IMG/VR virus record: IMGVR_UViG_3300044691_000566
Span: 1-64,000 of that record
Source of the DNA: a virus
Direction: 5' to 3' (one strand)
DNA length: 64,000 nt
Of this stretch, positions 17,401-25,207 are shown piece after piece. The notes under the pieces were generated by a model. It searched no databases. It worked only from the letters and a program-made list of their open reading frames with translations, and was not told the origin of the DNA. The position numbers and the translations under genes are program-made. Each line of letters opens with the position of its first letter. Position 1 is the first letter of the stretch.

Positions 17401-19277
17401 TCTCCGAGGCGCGGAGCGCGATCTACAAGGCCCGGGGAAATCCGGAGGCCAAGATCCGCATCTACCGTGCCCTGCCCGCCGAGCATGCGCACCAGGGGTT
17501 CCGGCCGGGCGACTGGGTGTCCACCAGTAAGGAGTACGCCCGAGGGCACGCGAGGCACCACGCGGACCCGAAGCACGACTGGCCGGTGATCCGGACCACG
17601 GTCCGGGCCGGAGACCTGCACACCAGCGGCGACGACTTGCGGGAGTACGGCTACAACGGCGACAAGCCCAAGATGGGCATGATCTCCTTCAAGGGCGGCT
17701 ACCACCAAGAGGTCCGGGATGCTGCCGACGGAACTATCGTGCCCGTGAAGCGGCGCCCCAAGACGGCCACCATCGCCGACGGCGGCCCGGTGCCCGAGGG
17801 CATCCAGGGCTCGGACCACGAGGGCCACGAGGTCGTGATGACCCCGCAGGACGGCTGGGCCCACGTGGACGGCTCCCACGGGCACGAGGACGGCTCCGAT
17901 ATCGGGGACCACGCGGTCTACACCATGCACCACACCTGGCTGCCGGAGGGGAAGTACTGGGGTCCCAACAGTGCCCAGAACGACCAGCGGCTGTTCGAGG
18001 GGGACCATCTGCGGCCGGAGATCCGCAAGGACGTCCTTAATCGGGTTAACACCTACATGCGGCCCCGGTACAAGGAGTGGCCGTCCTGGACGAAGGTGTA
18101 CTTCGCCGGGTCCCAGGCAGCGCAGTGGCTGGACCAGAACGGTCAGGGCAACGGGGACTTCGACATCTTGATCGGCATCGACTTCGAGCGGTTCCGGAAG
18201 GACAACCCGGAGTACGACGCCGAGGCGGACGATGCTATCGCCAAGCTGCTCACCGACGGCATGCACAAGACGATCAACGAGGACGGCGCCTGGTTCCAGT
18301 TGCAGGACGGCCGGGAGGTCGGACCCTTCGACCGGACCTACTTCGTCAATCCGCTGGCATATGACATACGCAAGATCCATCCGTATGCGGCGTACAACAT
18401 CACCGACGACACCTGGGCCGTGCACCCCCTCCAGGTCCCGGAGGACTGGGACGCCACGCATCTGCCGGAGTCCTACTGGGGCTACGCTGAGTCGCTCCTG
18501 AACGAAGTCAAGGCCATCGGCCAGCTCCCGCCGGAGGAGCGCCACCGCATGGCCGCCAACCTCTGGGAGGAGCTGCACACCCACCGCTCGGATGCGTTCG
18601 GCGACAAGGGCCACGGTCTGTTCGACCTGTCCAACATCGTCGAAAAGTACATGGATCAGCACCCCGACAAGCCCTGGGCGAAGTTGTACCAGTGGAAGAA
18701 CGAGTCCCCGTCGGGACCGCGACCCTGGGTCCCGACGACCGCCAGGAGGACCACGTTGACGACCTTGTTCGACTCCAGGACGGCTGCGGCCGGGGCAGAC
18801 TATGGCGGCATGATGATCGCCATAGTGCCGCCCAAGGGCATATGCAAGGACCTCGCCGTGGAAGACGGCGAGCCGGTGGACGCCATGCACGTGACGCTGG
18901 CATACATGGGCAGCTCCAGCGAGTACACCAAGGCGCAGCGCGAGGGCCTGCACGCCCTGGTGGAGGGCTGGGCCCGTACCCAGAAGCCCCTGACGGCCAA
19001 CGTGGGCGGTGTGGGGACCTTCGTGAACCCCGACCAGCACGTGCTGTGGGCCGCAGTGGACATTCCCGGGGGAGGGGCCTTCCGGGAGTCCCTGGTGGAG
19101 ACCCTGGAGCGCCACGGGTACAACGTGCGGAACGACCACGGGTGGACTCCTCACCTGACTCTTTCGTATGGAGAGAGCCACTTCCGCTTCATGCCCAAGG
19201 TGAAGCCCGCAAGCTGGGAGGTCGAGCAGATCCACGTCTGTGTCGGGGGGTCGTGGGAGGCCGTCGCACTCGGCTGA
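14457..19277 (+). CDS. giant multidomain effector-like protein: zinc ribbon, ART-like, GNAT x3, NTase-like, 2H phosphoesterase
   Basis: Product of 1606 residues. GTG 14457 is chosen because GGAGG lies 5 nt upstream. Domains in order: zinc ribbon CPCC...CYLC (15-34); ART-like segment with VYHAT (113-117) and FGT; second ART-like region with LIHRGV (R241) and FWSPS near 295; GNAT with RRRGIGSA near 490; GNAT with SGKGIASA near 609; GNAT with RGKGLGRS near 867; ART-like region with YRALP (R1004) and VSTS near 1021; nucleotidyltransferase-like GSQAAQW (1218) with GDFDILIG; C-terminal 2H phosphoesterase with HVTL (H1478) and HLTL (H1566), spaced about 88 residues as in that family. This mosaic resembles the polyvalent proteins of phages and conjugative elements. 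It sits directly after terminase, so it may be packaged and injected (inference). Domain calls are by motif. Confidence 0.85.
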   Translation: MKLTELFGKIGNKTCPCCGGAGEHKTGFECYLCDSGGDVPRRTPDDEKCDGSYQDGGPSHLNDDGRAWLKGYRKGKTITRGRTMAALDSRWNPPREEGAHRDVHPQVQSIGPVYHATRAEHWPPSAKEAPHLHFGTLQAAHERIASGEHSYGATPQHEGRWRLFEAHLQGPVHPHHIYDDEAQEVPYTAGYDTSRIYPYENETEDVGSTSFLAPHHAVKRWKEIPVGDRTAAADDAGLIHRGVSVVLPEHIHAFVHDEAQPAPARAHMLLSEVRKQHPEITSEEAHGTTGGLGNFWSPSKNKAAEYGDQGGWTAYRDHEREHHCGGYDSNMGGCPTTKVVMHAGTPPEKHHWNEVFRSGEKYDPEISWRLPVRPGAPLMVHGISWKPGEDNKHYEDRAEEKTPFERYDFLRPVKKRAGANGDLPNDLRMEFTPHHTDEKWLPRPDTGERDTFHRVQAFAGDDPARVGEMSWYPKTGEVAHVWVRNDHRRRGIGSAMWNYGVQAATEQGHKLPEHSPNQSDAGSAWAQRNARVAMPSKKYPRPEGIHTEIQPMEHGSQDWHQMERKNPGWDHQVLHGYHDDEHAGSITFSTHPRNPALSVGMMDVDPDHSGKGIASAMQDDLADAHPSHFIDHGSRTRQGKDWWDSYEDPAPHRNIHNLPQEQWGKAFDVPEEKPAPKGEAWGHHIMRLSPEDHAYVTGRGMWDGHESAKRVLKTIGDSPVTWHTDVDSPEYSGHARIAAEEAADAIHPEGRHEAGQTPLMRVLLHTKNGKTVDQVSVRPHVDYSDLPSGYDNHGRDFRLSRPVKHPSLSRTASASGEYTFSHVPATEGDPHSFEAHDQAGKNVGYATAEEHPDHVFMDEVYVHPDARGKGLGRSLTQNVLDHFQGREVRLKPDAYQAEQDKEPGPDSARLRQFYHSMGFRPDPSGRMVRTASSDDDYRMEHRPPDAEGGIPLHDLTKNLPSDIYQTLHHYDPTIGDPADNSFSEARSAIYKARGNPEAKIRIYRALPAEHAHQGFRPGDWVSTSKEYARGHARHHADPKHDWPVIRTTVRAGDLHTSGDDLREYGYNGDKPKMGMISFKGGYHQEVRDAADGTIVPVKRRPKTATIADGGPVPEGIQGSDHEGHEVVMTPQDGWAHVDGSHGHEDGSDIGDHAVYTMHHTWLPEGKYWGPNSAQNDQRLFEGDHLRPEIRKDVLNRVNTYMRPRYKEWPSWTKVYFAGSQAAQWLDQNGQGNGDFDILIGIDFERFRKDNPEYDAEADDAIAKLLTDGMHKTINEDGAWFQLQDGREVGPFDRTYFVNPLAYDIRKIHPYAAYNITDDTWAVHPLQVPEDWDATHLPESYWGYAESLLNEVKAIGQLPPEERHRMAANLWEELHTHRSDAFGDKGHGLFDLSNIVEKYMDQHPDKPWAKLYQWKNESPSGPRPWVPTTARRTTLTTLFDSRTAAAGADYGGMMIAIVPPKGICKDLAVEDGEPVDAMHVTLAYMGSSSEYTKAQREGLHALVEGWARTQKPLTANVGGVGTFVNPDQHVLWAAVDIPGGGAFRESLVETLERHGYNVRNDHGWTPHLTLSYGESHFRFMPKVKPASWEVEQIHVCVGGSWEAVALG

Positions 19278-19287
19278 ACGGGTGGGG

Positions 19288-19316
19288 TTGACTCCAGGAA
19301 TCCTTGGTAGTAGTTT
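19288..19316 (+). promoter_or_regulatory. accessory-type promoter with palindromic spacer (copy 1)
   Basis: TTGACT and TAGTTT are spaced 17 bp apart, with spacer core CCAGGAATCCTTGG. A 10-bp dyad at 19312-19337 (AGTTTCTCTC...GAGAGAAACT) overlaps the -10 and start site and contains the recurrent GCCAGAGA leader motif. Confidence 0.85.
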
Positions 19317-19355
19317 CTCTCTTGCCAGAGAGAAACTGACCCAAGGAGTTCGCCG

Positions 19356-20426
19356 ATGAGCAACAAGAAGTTCCCCGACGAGGTCACAACGGCCATGGAA
19401 CTGGCCGAGGTTGCGGGCTGGCCCGTCTCCAACCGGAATCGGAAGATCATCATCACCGTGCCCGGCGGGGAGCCCCTGCCGGACGGGGAGCAGTCGATGC
19501 CCGTCGCCATCACCATCGGCCACTCCCCGAACGCGGAGTCGCTGAAGGTCTTCCGGGCCAACTGCCGCACTTACGGCCTCTACGGCCAGGGCCCGGCCCG
19601 CACCCCCGCCCAGACCATGCGGCTGCACGCTGAAGTCGAGGCACGGGGGCTGAAGGAGGCCGACGACATCAACGCCAAGCGCAAGGCGTACGAGAAGGCC
19701 GAGCAGGCCAAGCGCAACGCCATAGAGCTGACCCGGGTGAAGGCCGACGCGGCCACCCAGCAGGGAATGACCAAGCCCGAGGAGACTGTCATGTCCGAGA
19801 TCACCACTCCCGGCGGCCTCTTCCCCGCCTTCGATCCGACCCTGCTCGGCACCAAGGAGAGCGCCCCCTTCCGGCTGGGTACCGGCATGTACTACTGCAT
19901 CGAGTGCTGGCAGCACGAGAAGAAGAGCACCTTCAGGGCCCCCCAGGGCCTTGCCGCCCACCGGGGCGTCCGCCACCAGATGTACCCAGGAGACGTTCAG
20001 GTGCGGCCTGAGACCAGCCGCGTGACCCTCCCCGAAGACGTCCAGGTCGCCTTCGACATGCTGCGGTCCACCGTGGCCGAGGCCATGGGCGACGGGTCGG
20101 CCGTCGACCTGGCCGCCAAGGACACCGAGCTGGTGGCCCTGAAGCAGAAGCTCGCCGACGCGGAGGGGGAGCTGGAGCGTTCGGTCGCCCAGGTCGACAA
20201 GGACCGGGCCGACTTCGACAAGCGGTTCCTGGAGGCCCAGACCTCGGCTGACAAGAAGCTGGTCGAGCTGGAGGCCGAGCTGGCCGCGAAGCACCGGGCG
20301 GAGAAGGACGCGATGCTTCAGCGGGTCCTCGTCACGCTGAAGGAGATCCTGGGAGTCATCGAAAACTCCACCCCGATCCAGGCTGTCGGCAAGGTGGACG
20401 AGATCGTGCGGAAATTCTTGTCCTGA
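19356..20426 (+). CDS. C2H2-like zinc finger and coiled-coil hypothetical protein
   Basis: Product of 356 residues. An Ala/Lys/Glu-rich helical stretch is followed by YYCIECWQHEKKS...LAAHRGVRH, a C2H2-style finger. A long heptad-like coiled coil (KLADAEGELERS through LEAELAAKH) fills the last third. AAGGAG precedes ATG 19356. It is a single-gene cassette with its own promoter and a strong terminator at 20433. Function unknown; DNA binding or dimerisation is plausible. Confidence 0.85.
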   Translation: MSNKKFPDEVTTAMELAEVAGWPVSNRNRKIIITVPGGEPLPDGEQSMPVAITIGHSPNAESLKVFRANCRTYGLYGQGPARTPAQTMRLHAEVEARGLKEADDINAKRKAYEKAEQAKRNAIELTRVKADAATQQGMTKPEETVMSEITTPGGLFPAFDPTLLGTKESAPFRLGTGMYYCIECWQHEKKSTFRAPQGLAAHRGVRHQMYPGDVQVRPETSRVTLPEDVQVAFDMLRSTVAEAMGDGSAVDLAAKDTELVALKQKLADAEGELERSVAQVDKDRADFDKRFLEAQTSADKKLVELEAELAAKHRAEKDAMLQRVLVTLKEILGVIENSTPIQAVGKVDEIVRKFLS

Positions 20427-20432
20427 CAAGGG

Positions 20433-20466
20433 GCGGCAGGCCCCGAAGCAGATCGGGGCCTGCCGC
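20433..20466 (+). terminator. intrinsic terminator-like hairpin
   Basis: Perfect 14-bp GC-rich stem (20433-20446 and 20453-20466) with a 6-nt loop, followed by GCTTG. It ends the single-gene cassette and abuts the next promoter. Confidence 0.88.
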
Positions 20467-20468
20467 GC

Positions 20469-20498
20469 TTGTAGTACCAAGGATTCTTGGGGTAGCAT
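20469..20498 (+). promoter_or_regulatory. accessory-type promoter (copy 2)
   Basis: TTGTAG, an 18-bp spacer with CCAAGGATTCTTGG, then TAGCAT. A further dyad CCAGGT-N5-ACCTGG (20503-20519) lies at the start site. It drives the gene at 20530. Confidence 0.75.
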
Positions 20499-20529
20499 TT
20501 TGCCAGGTCAAACACCTGGGAGAAGGAAA

Positions 20530-21012
20530 ATGAAGCGCAGCGATCTGATTGTGGGAGAGCGGTACGCGGGTCCTGGAGACGGGTGTTACGAGATCGTAGA
20601 CCTGTCTCCTGGATGGCGGATCGACAACCAGGGCCAGTGGGTCGAGGACGGTACCACCAGCACCCGGCACATGCCGGGCAAGGGAGACGTCCCCTACCGG
20701 TCCAACCTCGCCCTGAGGGCGCACCTCCTTGTGGACGGCACGCCCATCGGGGACCGACAGCGGACGGTGGTGGACCCCCGCAAACTGACCGGGCCCTGGT
20801 CCGAGCACGAGAGCACCCGGAATACGCACGAGACCCGGCGTGTACACGCCAATCGACTCATGACGCTGATGCGTCGGAATCTGAGGGGGTACCCCGGCTA
20901 CAAGCCCGGACCGATGACGGCCTACCAGGTGTCACAGGACGGACTCGCTGTCACCCTCCCCGTGGAGGACCTGTCCGCCCTGGTGGACATGGCCTTCCGG
21001 AGTCCCGAATAG
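20530..21012 (+). CDS. hypothetical protein
   Basis: Product of 160 residues; ATG 20530 has AGAAGG 4-5 nt upstream. It begins MKRSDLIVGERYAG, a small beta-rich domain, and has an Arg/His-rich middle. No family recognised. First gene after promoter copy 2; the next gene follows after 15 nt. Confidence 0.85.
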   Translation: MKRSDLIVGERYAGPGDGCYEIVDLSPGWRIDNQGQWVEDGTTSTRHMPGKGDVPYRSNLALRAHLLVDGTPIGDRQRTVVDPRKLTGPWSEHESTRNTHETRRVHANRLMTLMRRNLRGYPGYKPGPMTAYQVSQDGLAVTLPVEDLSALVDMAFRSPE

Positions 21013-21027
21013 ATCCTGGAGACAACC

Positions 21028-21375
21028 ATGAAACACTTCCTCCCCTTCTTCGGGGGCCTCATCGGCTGGGCCATCGGCACCAGCGCCTTCCCGGGTTCCG
21101 CACCCGACAACCAGCTCCTGTTCGGCCTCCTGGCGGGAGGGTTCCTCTTCCTGATCCTGGGCGCGTGGATCTGGGTGCTCCCGACCATCCCTCCGCCCAC
21201 CCGGGAGGAGTTGGAGTACCGGGCCTGGGAGGCGTCCTGGACGCCTCCGCCGCCTCCGGTCTACTACCCCCAGCGTGACCTGCATGCGGAGCACCAGCAG
21301 CACTTGCAGGACCAGGCCCGGTACTTGTGGCTGGGTGGTGACCGGAACATTCCGCCCGGTGACTGGTACGCCTGA
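21028..21375 (+). CDS. two-pass membrane protein
   Basis: Product of 115 residues. Two hydrophobic segments (FFGGLIGWAIGTSAF and LLFGLLAGGFLFLILGAWIW, residues about 6-50) are followed by a Pro-rich, Tyr/His-rich soluble tail. TGGAG precedes ATG 21028. Function unknown. Confidence 0.82.
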   Translation: MKHFLPFFGGLIGWAIGTSAFPGSAPDNQLLFGLLAGGFLFLILGAWIWVLPTIPPPTREELEYRAWEASWTPPPPPVYYPQRDLHAEHQQHLQDQARYLWLGGDRNIPPGDWYA

Positions 21376-21402
21376 CCGATTTTAAAACCCTGCCAGAGAG
21401 GG

Positions 21403-21432
21403 GTAGCGCTCCAAGGATTCTTGGAGTAAAGT
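21403..21432 (+). promoter_or_regulatory. accessory-type promoter (copy 3)
   Basis: Spacer CTCCAAGGATTCTTGGAG (21409-21426) is a near-perfect 18-bp palindrome, followed by TAAAGT. The -35 position reads GTAGCG, a poor match. A TTTTAAAA tract lies 15-25 bp upstream. Confidence 0.72.
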
Positions 21433-21470
21433 CACCCATGTCAGAACAACCGACTCCTCAGGAGGCCACC

Positions 21471-22376
21471 ATGGCAGCAGAGTTGCAGACCTTCACCCGG
21501 CGGATGATGGAGGGGGTCCTCGCGGACCACGCCGCCACCACCGAGCACAACCCCTACTGCTGCCAGATGGCCCGTGAATACGCCGACCGCCTGGGCATGG
21601 AGACGACCCCCGCTGCGGCCCCGCAGACGGCCCCCAAGCCCTCCGAGACGCCTGCCGCCAGGGTCCCGGCGCCCCGCACGGACAAGCCCGCCGTGGACGC
21701 CTCCAAGCCCGCGTCGGACCGGCAGCTCGACTACATCGTCTCCCTCGGCCGCCGGGTGGGTCAGAGTCTGATCTCCCCCCAGCACCGCGAGCAGCTCAAG
21801 GTCGCCCGGGAGGGCGGGAGCCTGAACCGCCAGGAGGCCGCCGACCTGATCGAGGCGCTCAAGGCCCAGACCGACGAGCGCCCGCGCCCGGCGTCCGACC
21901 GGCAGATCAAGTTCATCCACTCCCTGGTCAAGACCAAGGACTGGGCCGGGACGATCGACTTCGAGAAGCTCACCTCGGCCACGGCGTCCGACCTGATAGT
22001 GGAGCTGAAGGCGGCCCCCGCGAAGCCGAAGGCCGATGACGAGGTGGACGTCGTCCACACCCCCTCCAGCCGCTATGTCCCTGACGAGGGGTACTACTTC
22101 GTGGACGGGACCTACTACAAGGTCCAGGATCCGAAGGTCAACGGCGGTGGCCGCTACGCCAGCAATTGGCACCCCGATGCCGAGAAGTGGAACTACGCCG
22201 GTCAGAAGTACTTCCGGCTGCTGACCCAGGACAAGAAGCTCACCGCCGAGCAGGCGACGGCCTTCGGGACCCTGTACGGACGCTGCATCGTCCGTGGGTG
22301 CCCGCTGACCGACGCGGAGTCGATACGGCGCGGCTACGGCCCGATCTGCGCGGAGCGCATGGGCTGGCCCCTCTGA
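21471..22376 (+). CDS. DUF6011-like zinc protein with duplicated N-terminal helical repeat
   Basis: Product of 301 residues. ATG 21471 is preferred over ATG 21438 because CTCCTCAGGAGG, the standard leader, precedes it. Two copies of an ASDRQ-x-(D/K)(Y/F)I(V/H)SL repeat sit near residues 82 and 142. The C-terminus has GRCIVRGCPLTDAES...GYGPICAERM, the Cys arrangement of DUF6011-type zinc modules. Function unknown. Confidence 0.82.
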   Translation: MAAELQTFTRRMMEGVLADHAATTEHNPYCCQMAREYADRLGMETTPAAAPQTAPKPSETPAARVPAPRTDKPAVDASKPASDRQLDYIVSLGRRVGQSLISPQHREQLKVAREGGSLNRQEAADLIEALKAQTDERPRPASDRQIKFIHSLVKTKDWAGTIDFEKLTSATASDLIVELKAAPAKPKADDEVDVVHTPSSRYVPDEGYYFVDGTYYKVQDPKVNGGGRYASNWHPDAEKWNYAGQKYFRLLTQDKKLTAEQATAFGTLYGRCIVRGCPLTDAESIRRGYGPICAERMGWPL

Positions 22377-22383
22377 TCCACCT

Positions 22384-22405
22384 GGCGGGGCCTTCGGGCC
22401 CCGCC
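22384..22405 (+). terminator. hairpin with UUCG tetraloop
   Basis: 9-bp perfect GC stem closed by TTCG right after the stop codon. No T-run follows; such hairpins separate most cassettes here. Confidence 0.7.
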
Positions 22406-22452
22406 GCCCCTCCCGCCAGAATCACCTTCCCAACAGACCCCTGGAGGTCACG

Positions 22453-23175
22453 ATGACCACGAACACGAACATGGACAAGGCCCCGCTTCCCGTCCTGGAG
22501 GCCGACGGCCACGCCAACCCGCTGTACGACACCGACAGCCACGGCAACATCACCTCCGAGGTGGAGGACTTCAGCATGGGGCTGTCGTGGGAGGAGAAGG
22601 GCGCGGGCCAGAAGAAGAAGGCCGCCGACCGCGTGAAGCTCTTCATCGGCAAGCAGAAGGGCGACATCGCCACCAACCTGTCCGACCTGGACGCGGGCGC
22701 CCTGTTCTTCGTCGTGGGCAACAAGCCGACCAAGTACTTGGGCTTCGACAACTTCAACCCGTTCAAGGACGAGATGGAGCCCGGCGCCGCGCAGTCGGCC
22801 GTCCACTCCGGCGACAACCAGACCGGTGCGGGCGACGGCGACGACGAGACGATCACTCTGCGCCTGAAGCTGATCCCCCGCCGTTTCACCCGCATCCTGA
22901 TCGTGGTCGGGGCCTTCAAGAAGGGCTCCGATGTCGAGGCCACCACCGACATGAAGGCCACGATCTACGACAACACCGGGGGCACCTCCCAGGCCATGGC
23001 CGTGATCGAGCCGTCGCTCCTGGAGGACAAGCACATTCTGCCGGTCGCCCGGCTGGACCGTGTGCCCGGCACCGACCGCTGGACCCTCACCGTCTGCGAC
23101 GGCTCGTTCAACATCACCCAGGGCGACATGAAGAGCCTGCTGCGGGCCTCCATGAACGCCATGGCCGCCCACTGA
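22453..23175 (+). CDS. terD: TerD-family stress protein
   Basis: Product of 240 residues. The C-terminal 170 residues show the TerD fold pattern: VHSGDNQTGAGDGDDETI, the acidic Ca-binding type loop, then a beta-rich run (RILIVVGAF) and CDGSFNITQGD. Host Streptomyces carry many TerD proteins, which are tied to tellurite/phage stress and Ca2+ binding. In a phage it may alter the host stress response or be a borrowed host gene. GGAGG precedes ATG 22453. Confidence 0.88.
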   Translation: MTTNTNMDKAPLPVLEADGHANPLYDTDSHGNITSEVEDFSMGLSWEEKGAGQKKKAADRVKLFIGKQKGDIATNLSDLDAGALFFVVGNKPTKYLGFDNFNPFKDEMEPGAAQSAVHSGDNQTGAGDGDDETITLRLKLIPRRFTRILIVVGAFKKGSDVEATTDMKATIYDNTGGTSQAMAVIEPSLLEDKHILPVARLDRVPGTDRWTLTVCDGSFNITQGDMKSLLRASMNAMAAH

Positions 23176-23189
23176 TCCACCGCACCACC

Positions 23190-23213
23190 GGCCGGGGCCT
23201 CCGGGTCCCGGCC
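23190..23213 (+). terminator. intrinsic terminator-like hairpin
   Basis: 10-bp GC-rich stem with one G-T pair and a 4-nt loop, directly after terD. Confidence 0.7.
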
Positions 23214-23245
23214 GTCCTGCCAGAGACACACAGATGGGGAGCATC

Positions 23246-23911
23246 ATGAACGAGAAGAATCAGGTGGGGGTGCGCAGCAACAGCACTTCCGCCTCTGCCG
23301 TCTCCCGGCGGCTCATCGCGCTGGGCTACACGAAGTACGCCGAGAACGATCGGCACAACGGCGGCTATTGCTGCACCGGCTGGGGAGGGACCGACACCAA
23401 GGGCGGCGTCCTGGTCAAAGTCGAGTACCGGCGCCCTGGCCGGGGGATGCGGGGCAAGCCGTCCGAGGAGACCCTCAACGGGATCCGCCGCGAGAAGCTG
23501 ATCGAGATGTCGAAGGGCTTGCGGGAGGCGGCCTACTACGTCTCGTGGGGCTGGGACGAGGAGACCGGCGACCCGGACACTTCGTTCATCGTCGCCTCGG
23601 TGTCCCCGGCGCGGGACGAGACCGGCGGCGCCGCTCTGTCCCCGGAGCACCAGGTCGAGCACGTGAACACGTCTTCCGCGACCAGCTATCCGGAGGAACT
23701 GCGACGCCTGCTGATCTCCTTGCCGGAGATCGAGGAGGCCGCCGCCGAGATTTTCCGGGCCCACAACTCGGGGAAAGACGACCCGGCCCGGCGTATGGAG
23801 CACAAGCTGTACCAGCAGGTCCTGCTGGCCATCGTCGGCGGAGGAGAGGGGACTCCTCGCGAGATGGCCGCCGCCGCCCTGATCACCCAGCACCTGGGCT
23901 TCCCCCGGTGA
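23246..23911 (+). CDS. hypothetical protein
   Basis: Product of 221 residues. ATG 23246 is preferred over ATG 23234 because GGGGAG is 5-6 nt upstream. The N-terminal domain contains GGYCCTGWGG; the rest is helical. No family recognised. The next gene overlaps its stop. Confidence 0.82.
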   Translation: MNEKNQVGVRSNSTSASAVSRRLIALGYTKYAENDRHNGGYCCTGWGGTDTKGGVLVKVEYRRPGRGMRGKPSEETLNGIRREKLIEMSKGLREAAYYVSWGWDEETGDPDTSFIVASVSPARDETGGAALSPEHQVEHVNTSSATSYPEELRRLLISLPEIEEAAAEIFRAHNSGKDDPARRMEHKLYQQVLLAIVGGGEGTPREMAAAALITQHLGFPR

Positions 23912-24129
23912 AGAAGTACCTGGTGTGCCCTGGCGAAGTGCATTCGGTCAACGACGGCCAGGTCCACTTCGTCGGGGCCCGCACCTTGATGCTGCTTTAC
24001 CAGGTGAGGCCGGAGGAGTGCGTGATCCACCATCCGGACACCCCGATGCGGAGCCACCCGGCCCATCTGATCCGGCTGACCCCCCGGGAAGATGGGCAGT
24101 ACCCCCTCGTCAAGCGACCGACCCCTTAG
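23908..24129 (+). CDS. small hypothetical protein
   Basis: Product of 73 residues starting at GTG 23908, which overlaps the preceding stop (GTGA). It is short and beta-rich, with His residues (CVIHHPDTP). No family recognised. Confidence 0.75.
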   Translation: MKKYLVCPGEVHSVNDGQVHFVGARTLMLLYQVRPEECVIHHPDTPMRSHPAHLIRLTPREDGQYPLVKRPTP

Positions 24130-24145
24130 GCGTAAGGACCACTCC

Positions 24146-24697
24146 ATGGGCGACACAGGAACGACCTACCAGGGCGCGCTCATCATCGAGCCTCCGCTGA
24201 ACCCGCGTGAGGTCCGGGCCCTCGCGGCCTTCTTCGACAGCCGCCGAATACAGACGGAGGGCGGTCCGCTGGACTGCCGCACCCTGCCGGGGTTCCACCC
24301 CGACATCATCGACATGAACCGGCCCCCGAAGGGCCAGCCGGGTCTGTGGTGCGACCTGCGGGTGTCGGAGGACGGCAAGACCCTGGAGTGGGACGGCACC
24401 CGCCACACGACCCCTCCGGACCTGGACAAGTGGATCGCCTACGTGATCGACCATCTGCTGAAACCCGATGCCGAGTTCGACATTCGGGAGCGGAACTTCG
24501 ACCTGAGCCAGATGTCCGACGAGGACCTCCTGCACTACTTCACCTTCGACCACTACGTCAACGGCATCCTGGAGGCCGAGGGGGACGGGGACACCTGGAA
24601 GGTCTACGTCATCGACAACGAGGTCTCGGTGGTGCGCCCCTTCTCTCCGCTGCCCATCGCCGTGCCTGCGGAGGATGACGATGACGACGAGGGGTGA
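24146..24697 (+). CDS. DUF6205-like protein (paralogue of 26115)
   Basis: Product of 183 residues. The N-terminal Y-x-G-x-L-I-I-x-PPLN-x-REVR pattern matches the actinobacterial/phage DUF6205 style. A closely related copy lies at 26115-26615 with IDPPLNYSEIR; both end in a W-x-x-YVIDN/MVWSDN strand. The acidic tail (EDDDDDEG) overlaps the next gene. Function unknown. Confidence 0.8.
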   Translation: MGDTGTTYQGALIIEPPLNPREVRALAAFFDSRRIQTEGGPLDCRTLPGFHPDIIDMNRPPKGQPGLWCDLRVSEDGKTLEWDGTRHTTPPDLDKWIAYVIDHLLKPDAEFDIRERNFDLSQMSDEDLLHYFTFDHYVNGILEAEGDGDTWKVYVIDNEVSVVRPFSPLPIAVPAEDDDDDEG

Positions 24698-25142
24698 GCT
24701 GCCGGAGGCCGAGATCTTCGATGCCGACGGGACGCTCTGGAACGTGCAGCCCATCCGGCACCTTCTTCAGAGGTCCGGTTCCAGGAATTTCCACGCCTTC
24801 CACATGGAGTCGGTGAACTGCGAGCCCAACTGGGAGGTCCTGGAGGGCCTCAACGCCGCTCACGCGGCCGGGAAGGCCGTCCTGCTGGTCACGGCCCGGT
24901 CGACGCTCTACAGGAACGTGACGGCCTTCTGGCTGGCCATGTGGGCGGCCCCCACTGACGCGATGTTCATGCGCAGGCACGGGGACCAGCGTGCGGACGT
25001 GCTGGTGAAGAAGGACATCGCCGCGAGCATCCTGGCGCGTTGGCGGGTGACCCGGGCGTGGGACGACAACCCCAACGTGTGGGGGCTCTGGGAGTCATTG
25101 GAGATCCCGGTGAGGAAAGTGCCGGGCTGGATCGACATCTAG
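24681..25142 (+). CDS. HAD-superfamily phosphatase (polynucleotide 3'-phosphatase-like)
   Basis: Product of 153 residues. ATG 24681 is chosen for its GGAGG at 24670. HAD motif I is IFDADGTLW with nucleophile D14 and D16. Motif II is VLLVTARS, a Lys follows in KKDIA, and motif IV is RAWDDNPNVW. The arrangement is like the phosphatase domain of T4 Pnk, so 3'-phosphate removal from RNA or DNA ends is plausible. It overlaps the previous gene by 17 nt. Confidence 0.8.
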   Translation: MTTRGELPEAEIFDADGTLWNVQPIRHLLQRSGSRNFHAFHMESVNCEPNWEVLEGLNAAHAAGKAVLLVTARSTLYRNVTAFWLAMWAAPTDAMFMRRHGDQRADVLVKKDIAASILARWRVTRAWDDNPNVWGLWESLEIPVRKVPGWIDI

Positions 25143-25168
25143 CTCTCCAACAATCCTTGTGGTAACCT
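25139..25168 (+). promoter_or_regulatory. accessory-type promoter (copy 4)
   Basis: Spacer CTCCAACAATCCTTGTGG (25145-25162) followed by TAACCT. The -35 region overlaps the upstream stop and reads CTAGCT. Leader CTCCTCAGGAGG follows. Confidence 0.75.
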
Positions 25169-25207
25169 GCTGTAGCAGGAACTCACCCGACTCCTCAGGA
25201 GGCCACT

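Noticed and set aside
15195-20498. 1767-residue minus-strand open frame over the giant gene
   Set aside because: Antisense shadow caused by G/C third positions; spans several + strand genes and terminators.
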